Source: DASYXZ01 sp035946625
GTDB lineage: Bacteria; Acidobacteriota; Terriglobia; UBA7540
Direction of reading: 5' to 3'
NCBI GenBank assembly: GCA_035946625.1
Contig: DASYZE010000045.1
Coordinates: forward strand, 1-64,000
Length of the DNA stretch: 64,000 bases
Shown: positions 46,510 through 53,955 of the stretch, piece after piece
Layout of the letters: every line of letters begins with the position of its first letter
How positions within the stretch are numbered: position 1 is the stretch's first letter
Program-made: the position numbers and the translations under genes
Notes under the pieces: generated by a model
Told to the model about the DNA's origin: nothing
Databases searched by the model: none
The model's input: the letters and a program-made list of their open reading frames with translations, nothing else

Positions 46510-48057
46510 TCATAATTTATTTTTTCTCCATCCCACTCCCATCACAAATATTATAGCGATTGCGACACAGCTCCAGCCAAAAACGTCTCCGTGCGCCGTG
46601 TAAAACGTCTCACCTCGCACGTAGCTGAAGCGACCGCTCAGCACCCGCTGACCGTGCCGTAGCGCCGTTTCCAACACCCGGCCGTAAGGGTCAATCAATG
46701 CGGTGATGCCGTCATTGGTCGAGCGCAGCAGATAGCGTCCATTCTCAATGGCCCGGAAGCGCGCCATCTCCAAGTGCTGGAAGGCGGCCGAGGAATTCCC
46801 GAACCACGTATCGTCGGAAATAGTCACCAGCACCGTGGCCCCCTGCGCCGTCAGCCGGCGCACCAGTTGGGGGAAAATCGCTTCGTAGCAAATGAAAACG
46901 CCAATGCCGCCTTGGGGCGTGCGGGCCACCTGGTAATTTGTCCCGGCTACGAAGTCGCCCACTTCCAGAGTAATTTTCCCGATCTTGCCGGGGAAAGCCC
47001 ACTCGGGGACGTACTCGCCAAACGGCACCAGATGAATTTTATCATATTGAAGGAGTTCCCGGCCCCCGGGATCCAGAACTATGGCGCTGTTCCTGGGCCG
47101 TCCGCCATCGCCCGCATTGGTGGTCATCGTGCCGACCACAACATCGGCGTGGGCCTGGCGCGCCATTTTCTCCATCGCCTGGCGGAACACCGGGTCGCGA
47201 TCAAAGTAAAACGGGGCCGGATTTTCGGACCAGACCAAGAGAGGCGGATCGGCAGAAGGCGGATTCACCTGATCGCGCGCCGCCAGGGTGAGGTCTATCA
47301 GGTGGTTGAGTTGGGCTGGTTCCCGCCAAGGCGCCCAATGTTCCAAAATGTTCACGTCCAGGGGCACGTCGGGCTGAAGCAGAATGGCCGCATCCGGCCC
47401 GGGCGGCAAAACGGGAGGAGCGGCAAGCCAACTCACTGCCGCCAACATGGCCAGCCAGATGGCGAGTGCGATGGGGGTCCACTTTGGGCGTGGCTCAACG
47501 AAAATCGAGACGACGAGAGCGCTGGTGACAACGGCGAGGAACGAGAGTCCATAGACGGCTGTAAAGGAAGCGAGCCTTTGCAAGCCGGTTGACTGCACGG
47601 CGTAGCCCAGCAGGTTCCACGGAAAACCCGTAAGAATATATGTCCGGGCGATCTCCATTGTGACCCACAAGAATGGGCTTAACGCAAGCGCCCAGGCTTG
47701 GGAATACTTCGCCACCCATGCCATCACCAGGCCAAAAGTGCCAAAGTATAAAGAAAACACCATCACGAAAAGGAGCAGCACTCCGATGGCGAGCACCGGG
47801 CCCAATCCACCATGGCGCTCCATGACGTAAACAAACCAATAGCAACTTCCCGCAAAAAATATTGCCCCGGTCAAATAGCCTTGAAGAAAAGCGTGGCGGG
47901 GACGCCGCTCATTCACCAGGGCGGCGAGTAACGGTGCGCTGGCGATCCAGACCAGTAGATTCCAATTCGGAAGGGGAAAGCAAAGGAATAAAAGCAGGCC
48001 GCTGAGGGCGCAAGCTCCATACGGGTAGGATTGTTTTTCGCGTGGATGCAAATGCAA
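46510..48057 (-). CDS. lnt: Apolipoprotein N-acyltransferase
   Basis: 515 residues. Six or more N-terminal membrane helices (CALSGLLLFLCFPLPNWNLL and following to about residue 205), then a nitrilase-like periplasmic domain at about 225-480 with the catalytic Glu in the WSENPAPFYF region, Lys in LQYDKIHLVPFGEYVPEW, and Cys in GVFICYEAIFPQLV. A last helix lies at 490-510. It adds the third acyl chain to lipoproteins. The first start codon is TTG at 48057 without a good ribosome site, so the start is less certain than the gene. Confidence 0.93.
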   Translation of the reverse strand: MHLHPREKQSYPYGACALSGLLLFLCFPLPNWNLLVWIASAPLLAALVNERRPRHAFLQGYLTGAIFFAGSCYWFVYVMERHGGLGPVLAIGVLLLFVMVFSLYFGTFGLVMAWVAKYSQAWALALSPFLWVTMEIARTYILTGFPWNLLGYAVQSTGLQRLASFTAVYGLSFLAVVTSALVVSIFVEPRPKWTPIALAIWLAMLAAVSWLAAPPVLPPGPDAAILLQPDVPLDVNILEHWAPWREPAQLNHLIDLTLAARDQVNPPSADPPLLVWSENPAPFYFDRDPVFRQAMEKMARQAHADVVVGTMTTNAGDGGRPRNSAIVLDPGGRELLQYDKIHLVPFGEYVPEWAFPGKIGKITLEVGDFVAGTNYQVARTPQGGIGVFICYEAIFPQLVRRLTAQGATVLVTISDDTWFGNSSAAFQHLEMARFRAIENGRYLLRSTNDGITALIDPYGRVLETALRHGQRVLSGRFSYVRGETFYTAHGDVFGWSCVAIAIIFVMGVGWRKNKL

Positions 48058-48155
48058 GTTACGAGTTCGCAGTCAATGAGTGACAGCCAAGATTTGATAA
48101 CAGCCCGTTTCATCTCCAACTTTGGACTTTGAACTGTCGACTGTCAACTGCTCTC

Positions 48156-48839
48156 CTAATGTTTGATGAACGGCTGCTTGAATCCGTCTTGCATCAGCTT
48201 GGCCTTCGTCTTTTCCGCGCTCTCCCGCGTGGAAAAAGGGCCCACCTGGATTCGAAAGAGATTGTCTCCGGCGCGGGCTTGTTCCGGAGTTAAAAGGACT
48301 GCCGGATAGTTCAGCGATTTTAAGGCTTTTACCAATTTATCGGCGTCCGGCTTGGTGCCCGTAGCCGCCACCTGGATCATGAAAGGTCCCGCGTCACCCG
48401 CGGGTCCGCGCGACGAAGCCGCATTATTAACCGCCGCCACGACGGATGAATTCGCAGGGCCCATCGCCGGAGATAGTCTTGATTCGACTTCGTATTTCGA
48501 GGGGGAATCGGGCGCCTGATTCGACGGCGCCGACAAGGGTCTCGGCCGAAGAGGTTCTGGATGATCACCAGAAGCCGCCAACGTTTGGATCTTGGGCGCC
48601 GCCCGACCAGCCTGGGAGGAGGGCCGCGGCTGCTCCGGCGTTATCACCGGTGGGATTTCCGCAGAGTCCGACACCTGCTCGGTCAAGGGAGCGGCCTTGG
48701 AAGACTTCTCGTTATAACCCACCACAAACCCGGCAGAAAAGAAAATCGCGCAGACCGCTGCCCCGGCCAAGAATAACAATACCATCTGCCCCGCGGAAAG
48801 TCCTTTCACGGCCTGTTCCGGACTGCTTTCGTGGCCCAT
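48156..48839 (-). CDS. SPOR-domain membrane protein
   Basis: 227 residues. Cytoplasmic N-terminus of 18, one helix at about 20-43 (LLFLAGAAVCAIFFSAGFVV), a Pro/Ser-rich periplasmic linker, and a SPOR domain at about residues 150-225 (FMIQVAATGTKPDADKLVKA, FRIQVGPFSTRESAEKTKAK). SPOR domains bind septal, denuded peptidoglycan, which suggests a division or cell-wall role. Ribosome site GGGAGG before the ATG. Confidence 0.93.
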   Translation of the reverse strand: MGHESSPEQAVKGLSAGQMVLLFLAGAAVCAIFFSAGFVVGYNEKSSKAAPLTEQVSDSAEIPPVITPEQPRPSSQAGRAAPKIQTLAASGDHPEPLRPRPLSAPSNQAPDSPSKYEVESRLSPAMGPANSSVVAAVNNAASSRGPAGDAGPFMIQVAATGTKPDADKLVKALKSLNYPAVLLTPEQARAGDNLFRIQVGPFSTRESAEKTKAKLMQDGFKQPFIKH

Positions 48840-48975
48840 ATTCCTCCCTTTGTTATTCAGCGGTCAGGTATCAACGGTCAGTGATGAGTTTTCAGCAGTC
48901 TGCTATCAGCAAGACCAACCCGGATGGTCGAATTCACTAAAGACTGATAGTTGAACGCTAATCTCGTTCTCCACC

Positions 48976-49770
48976 TCATTTCGGCAAAGTACCAGGCGTC
49001 ATGGGGGTTGCCGGCGGCGGATTAAACGGCTTTCCCATAATGGCCGCCAGCAGATCGACGGGCAGTGGGAAAACTATGGTCGTGCTTCTCTCCGTGCCCA
49101 ACTCGGCCAGCGTTTGAAGATAGCGCAGGGTAATCGCCACCGGTTGGCGGGCGATCACTTCCGCGGCTTCTGACAATTTGGCCGCCGCCTGGAATTCTCC
49201 GTCGGCGTTGATGACCTTGGCCCGGCGTTCGCGCTCGGCTTCGGCCTGGCGCGCGATGGCCCTCTGCATGTCCTGGGGCAAGTCCACTTGCTTCACTTCC
49301 ACCTTGGTCACTTTAATCCCCCACGGCTCGGTGTGCTCATCCAGAATGGATTGCAGGCGTGCGTTCAGTTTCTCGCGCTGGGAAAGCAAATCGTCCAAAT
49401 CGTATTCGCCCAGCACCGAGCGCAGGGTGGTTTGCGCCAACTGTTCGATGGCATAGCGATAGTTCTCCACCTCATTAAAAGCCTTCTGCGCGCTGATAAC
49501 GCGAAAATAGACCACGGCGTTGACCTTCAACGAGACGTTGTCGCGCGTGATCACGTCCTGGGGCGGAACGTCCCAGGTCACGATGCGCAGGGAGATTTTT
49601 ACAATCTTATCAATCGGCCAGAATATCAGAACCAGCCCCGGACCTTTATCATCCTTCAAGACCCGTCCCAGGCGGAAGACTACGGCGCGTTCATACTCGC
49701 GCAGGACGTTCAGGCAGGCCATAATCCAAAAAAAGAAAATGATCGCCCCAAAGAAAAGCGTCTCATACAT
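48976..49770 (-). CDS. Slipin (SPFH/band-7, stomatin-like)
   Basis: 264 residues. N-terminal hydrophobic segment (FFGAIIFFFWIMACLNVL), then the SPFH domain (REYERAVVFRLGRVLKDDKG, DVITRDNVSLKVNAVVYFRV) and a coiled helix (MQRAIARQAEAERERRAKVI), with a conserved late TIVFPLPVDLLAAIMG. It forms membrane scaffold rings. It is the standard partner of the upstream NfeD protease gene, 129 bases away on the same strand. Confidence 0.95.
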   Translation of the reverse strand: MYETLFFGAIIFFFWIMACLNVLREYERAVVFRLGRVLKDDKGPGLVLIFWPIDKIVKISLRIVTWDVPPQDVITRDNVSLKVNAVVYFRVISAQKAFNEVENYRYAIEQLAQTTLRSVLGEYDLDDLLSQREKLNARLQSILDEHTEPWGIKVTKVEVKQVDLPQDMQRAIARQAEAERERRAKVINADGEFQAAAKLSEAAEVIARQPVAITLRYLQTLAELGTERSTTIVFPLPVDLLAAIMGKPFNPPPATPMTPGTLPK

Positions 49771-49899
49771 GTTGTGCTCCTTTCGAGAGTTTCAATAGGA
49801 TGTAAAGCCATCGGTTCTTTCGCCGGCAGCCTTGGGGAAGGAAATCTGTAAGCGCCAGGTCTTTGGCGAAGTCTCGGGCCGCGCGCCCTCACGCACAGT

Positions 49900-51252
49900 C
49901 TAATGGTTTCCGGACACAGGTTCAACCACCAAGGTCAACCCATCCACGGCGCGCACACGGACGCGCGCGCCTTTCTGGATTTTGCCCGAGGTTCTGGCTT
50001 CCCAGATTTCCCCGTGGACAAAAATTTTTCCCGCCGGTTCAAGGTCGGTCTGCGCGGTCCCGACAGAATCAATCATTCCCGCATCGCCGGTGACCACCTT
50101 TTGCCGCCGCGCCGCCAAGGCAATCCGCAGGAGAAACACCATAATAACCGCCAGGGGCAGGGTCACACTTAAAGACGTCCCCAGCCGGATTCCCGCCCCC
50201 GGAAATGGAGAATCAATCAAAATGAGAGACCCCACCACCATGGCCACAATTCCGCCCGCCGCCAGCACGCCGTGCGTGGGCATCTGCGCTTCCAAGACGA
50301 ATAAGCCGAGGGCCACCAGAATCAGAAGAACGCCCGCATAATTGATGGGCAGCAGGTGAAATGCGTAGAGGGCCAACACCAGTGAAATGGCTCCCACTAC
50401 GCCGGGCGCAACCATTCCGGGATGGTTAAATTCCAGGTAGAGGCAAAGCACGCCAATCGCGCCCAGGATAAAAGCAATGTTGGGGTCGGCGATTCGGGAG
50501 AGGAACCGTTCGCGCGAGCTCATCTCATAGGGTTCGATGATCGCACCCGCCAGGTGCAAAGTGGTGGTGGAATCATCAAATCGTTTCACCGTTTTGCCGT
50601 CGAACTGGGCAAATATATCGGACGGCGTATTGGCGATGGCGTCTGTCAGCTTGCCGTCGAGCGCTTCTTTTTCCGTGAATGACCTGCTTTCGCGCACGCC
50701 TTCTTCGGCCAGTTTGGAATTGCGCCCTCGTTTGTCTGCAATGCTACGGATGTAAGCGGCAGCATCATTTTCGATTTTGCCTTCCATGGTCTTGCCGATA
50801 TCTTCTCCTCCCATCAAGACAGGGTGAGCGGCGCCGGTATTGGTTCCCGGCGCCATCACCGCCAGGTCGCCGGAAAGGAGAATAAAAAATCCGGCCGACG
50901 CGGCGCGATGCCCGCTGGGGGCGACGTAGGTAATAACCGGCGCGCGCGAAGCTTCAATGGCGCTGATGATTTCTCGCATGGAGGTGTCCAACCCTCCCGG
51001 CGTGCTGAGTTCGAGCAATACTGCGCTGGCGTGAATCTGGTTGGCGTGATTGATGCCGCGGGTCACGTACTCGGCGGTTACGGGCTCGACCGTATCATCC
51101 AGGTTTACTTGGACGACTACAGGGGCCGTCTCAGCCAATTCAGGTGACGACGCTGCTATGCCGAGCATGAGGACCGTCACGATCGCGATCGCCCGCGCGC
51201 CCGGCCCAAACAGCGCATAATTCTGAAAGCGGCAAGCCCAACCTTGTTTCAT
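49900..51252 (-). CDS. NfeD-type membrane serine protease (ClpP-class) with C-terminal NfeD domain
   Basis: 450 residues. Signal or first helix at about 17-37, ClpP-like domain with the catalytic Ser in GHRAASAGFFILL and Lys in EGKIENDAAAYIRS, four membrane helices at about 245-380, and an NfeD OB-fold domain at the end (TDLEPAGKIFVHGEIWEART). In related systems it cleaves the slipin C-terminus. ATG overlaps the end of the TPR gene by four bases (ATGA), so expression is coupled. Confidence 0.95.
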   Translation of the reverse strand: MKQGWACRFQNYALFGPGARAIAIVTVLMLGIAASSPELAETAPVVVQVNLDDTVEPVTAEYVTRGINHANQIHASAVLLELSTPGGLDTSMREIISAIEASRAPVITYVAPSGHRAASAGFFILLSGDLAVMAPGTNTGAAHPVLMGGEDIGKTMEGKIENDAAAYIRSIADKRGRNSKLAEEGVRESRSFTEKEALDGKLTDAIANTPSDIFAQFDGKTVKRFDDSTTTLHLAGAIIEPYEMSSRERFLSRIADPNIAFILGAIGVLCLYLEFNHPGMVAPGVVGAISLVLALYAFHLLPINYAGVLLILVALGLFVLEAQMPTHGVLAAGGIVAMVVGSLILIDSPFPGAGIRLGTSLSVTLPLAVIMVFLLRIALAARRQKVVTGDAGMIDSVGTAQTDLEPAGKIFVHGEIWEARTSGKIQKGARVRVRAVDGLTLVVEPVSGNH

Positions 51253-52895
51253 GGCAATCTCCGCGTTTCGGGCGCCCGCGCCTGAATTTGCTGGACCAAC
51301 CGAGCCGCTTCCTGATTCCCCGGATCCAGGCTTAGGGCAGCCTCGCCTTGCGTGCGCGCGGCATCGGCCCGGTTCAGCGAAAGATAAACACGTGCCAGCA
51401 GAATGTGGGCCGCCACTGAGTCCTTCAACTTCAGAGATGTCGCCAGCTCCCCGGCCGCCTCCTGGTGCTTGCCCTCCGCCTCCAGGACCTGCGCCAAATC
51501 CATATGGACTTGATAATCCTCGGGGATCAGGGAAACCGCTTCGGTCAGCTCCCGCTCTGCTTCCGCCGAACGGCCGGCGGCGAGTAATCGTTTGCCCTTG
51601 GTGACATGAAACTGCGCGTGCTCTGCCGGAGATTTGCTGGCCAGGTTCCTTTCCTCTGCGTTTTGGACGGTGAGCGCCAGCAGGCGGAACGCATGGCCGT
51701 CATAATGTTTCTTAATTCGCGTTTGAGGCAAAATATCCTCTTCCGCGCCATTTGAAATCGAAACGCCCTCGTGGACAGTAATCCATTTTTGTTCCACGCG
51801 CTGCCGGTCATCCTCCCCCAGCTTGCCGGACACCAGGGCCAGCAAAGTGTGCGCCCCAATGTCGTCATCATCAATGCTCAATGCTTGCTTGAGCGATTTA
51901 TCCGCCTCGTTATATCGTTTGAGATACCACAGGCAAACGCCCATGTTGAAGGAGAAGTCGGGGTCGGAAGGATCCGCTTGATAGGCGCGTTCAAATTCAG
52001 CCAGGGCGTCGGCAAAGTCATGGCGTCGGGCTTCCATCACACCCAGATTGTTGGACACTTCATTCAGGGGGATCTGCTTAGCCAGTTGTGCGAAAACTTT
52101 TTCGGACGCGCCCTCCTGTCCGAGAAAATATTCGCTGACCCCCTGGAGAAAAAGTGATTCCAGATAGTTCGGGTCTCCGTCATTCAGCTTCCTCAGCCAG
52201 GTGCCTGATCGGGCGTAATCTTTCCGGTCAAAATAATAACGCCCCAATTGGAATGCGGCCTGATGATCCTGGGGATAACGCCGGTCGGCCTCAGTCAGGA
52301 ATCGGACCCGGCTGTCGTCGTCGGTGGACAGGATGCCCCTAATGTAGTTTTCGAAAGCATCCAGCCGCACTTCGGGGAGGCGGTGCTGGAAGTCTTCCTC
52401 CCGGCCCACAACAAAGTCGGGATCATGGGCCGCCAAAAGCCTCCAGGCAAGATCTGTTTGCAACTCCACCATATCACTCAGCTCGCCCGTGGCCTCGATC
52501 GGTCGTGAAAGCTTTAATCCGCGCGCATCCAGAAGGCTTGCCTGCGCGGTCAGGCGGGTACCCACGACGTCGAAGCTGCCCATCACTGCCCAGTCCACGC
52601 CGAGTATTTCCGCTATTTTGTAATCACTAGCCAGTGTCAGTGACTTTCCGGGCGGCAATTCGAGTTGAGCGTAGGCCGCATTCAGCTCGTCCCGACCCAG
52701 GATATAACGGTCCGGAGCCACCAAACGCGAAGCGAGGATTTCCGCGAGGCCTTCCGAGATCCACCCCAGGTCGGCCCGGGAGCTTTGATTGATGAAAGGA
52801 AAAATCAGGATGGTGCGGGCCGTGGCAGCGCGGACGTTCTGGCACGCCCCCGGCATCAAAATCAAAAATGAAACCAGGTGAATTGTCTTCCTCAT
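51249..52895 (-). CDS. TPR protein with N-terminal FlgO/CsgG-like domain, likely lipoprotein
   Basis: 548 residues. N-terminal signal with a possible lipobox (LMPGAC, cysteine at residue 18). Residues 30-155 resemble the FlgO/TolB-N-type domain (ILIFPFINQSSRADLGWISE, IAEILGVDWAVMGSFDVVGT). About ten TPR motifs follow at 165-545 (AAFQLGRYYFDRKDYARSGT, FNMGVCLWYLKRYNEADKSL, HILLARVYLSLNRADAARTQ). Probably a periplasmic scaffold. First gene of an operon with NfeD and slipin, which hints at a role in the same membrane quality-control system. Confidence 0.87.
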   Translation of the reverse strand: MRKTIHLVSFLILMPGACQNVRAATARTILIFPFINQSSRADLGWISEGLAEILASRLVAPDRYILGRDELNAAYAQLELPPGKSLTLASDYKIAEILGVDWAVMGSFDVVGTRLTAQASLLDARGLKLSRPIEATGELSDMVELQTDLAWRLLAAHDPDFVVGREEDFQHRLPEVRLDAFENYIRGILSTDDDSRVRFLTEADRRYPQDHQAAFQLGRYYFDRKDYARSGTWLRKLNDGDPNYLESLFLQGVSEYFLGQEGASEKVFAQLAKQIPLNEVSNNLGVMEARRHDFADALAEFERAYQADPSDPDFSFNMGVCLWYLKRYNEADKSLKQALSIDDDDIGAHTLLALVSGKLGEDDRQRVEQKWITVHEGVSISNGAEEDILPQTRIKKHYDGHAFRLLALTVQNAEERNLASKSPAEHAQFHVTKGKRLLAAGRSAEAERELTEAVSLIPEDYQVHMDLAQVLEAEGKHQEAAGELATSLKLKDSVAAHILLARVYLSLNRADAARTQGEAALSLDPGNQEAARLVQQIQARAPETRRLP

Positions 52896-53053
52896 GAGCC
52901 GCTTTCCATCGCCATAATTATAACACCCACCCGCATGGAAATTGGCGGTCGAGGTTGGATCTGAACAACGGGATGAGCGCTAGCTCTGGAGGTTGGAAAT
53001 GATTTTTACCTGATCACCAACGCCGGTGGAATCGTAGGTGAGTCACAACCGGC

Positions 53054-53896
53054 TCATTCCTTGATGGAAACAGGTGGATTCTTCATCAACTCAACGTACG
53101 CGGGATATTCGCTGATTTTTTTGATGTCCGGGTCTTCCTTGAGCCGACGATGATCCTTGAAGCCTTCTTCCATTGCCCGGCGCAGGTAACGCACAGCCTC
53201 GTCCGGGCGGCCGAGGATGGCAAACGTTTTCGCCAGGTAGAAGTAGAAATTTGCATCCGCACCCCGGGTCTCCATCACCGTACCGTTGGTTGCGCGGTCG
53301 TAAAGAATGCTAGGATCCAGCGTCAGCGCGGCCCGATACTCGTCCACAGCTTCCTTAAATTTCTTCATCCGGTAAAATGCGGTCCCATAGTTCATGTGGA
53401 AAGAAGCAGAATCTGGATTTAATTTGAGGGCGCGCCGGTAGTACTTAAGCGATTTCTTGAATTTGTTTTCCAGAAAAAATGTAGTGCCGAGATTATTCCA
53501 TGGCTCGCTGAAATCACCGTGTAAATGAATGGCCATTGCGTATGCTTTTCGCGCCGCGCCAAAATTGACTTGTTGCTGGAAAGCGATGCCCAATTTATTC
53601 CAAATCGTCGCAGAATCAGCCGGCGAAATTCCAGGTTCTTTCAGAGCACGATTATAGAAGTCCACGGCGTCGGCGTAGGACTTTCGAGCCATATAAATGT
53701 CGGCTCGCTCCTGGGGAGAAAGGGTGGATTGAGGATGAGACGCGGGGTTGGCCACTTGCGCCCCACCTGCCGGGGCGAGATTGTCACGGCCATTGCGCGA
53801 AATCGGGCCCGAAATCGCCGCCCCTTGAGCAAGCGCAAGACCCAGCATGGAAGTCGTCAATATCATTGTGCGCCGGGCAATCTTAAAGGCTGTCAT
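53054..53896 (-). CDS. Exported TPR protein
   Basis: 280 residues from the ATG at 53896, which has a GGGGG ribosome-like tract 6 bases upstream and a signal sequence (RRTMILTTSMLGLALAQGAA); a longer form starting 19 codons earlier is possible. TPR units at about residues 70-230: ADIYMARKSYADAVDFYNRA, AYAMAIHLHGDFSEPWNNLG, KSLKYYRRALKLNPDSASFH, EAVDEYRAALTLDPSILYDR. It lies 59 bases after the PBP gene on the same strand, suggesting an envelope role. Confidence 0.87.
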   Translation of the reverse strand: MTAFKIARRTMILTTSMLGLALAQGAAISGPISRNGRDNLAPAGGAQVANPASHPQSTLSPQERADIYMARKSYADAVDFYNRALKEPGISPADSATIWNKLGIAFQQQVNFGAARKAYAMAIHLHGDFSEPWNNLGTTFFLENKFKKSLKYYRRALKLNPDSASFHMNYGTAFYRMKKFKEAVDEYRAALTLDPSILYDRATNGTVMETRGADANFYFYLAKTFAILGRPDEAVRYLRRAMEEGFKDHRRLKEDPDIKKISEYPAYVELMKNPPVSIKE

Positions 53897-53955
53897 TTGA
53901 ACCCCCGGGAGGAAACTCAAGTTCAGCATACACCCTGGAAACCCAATGTGCAACC

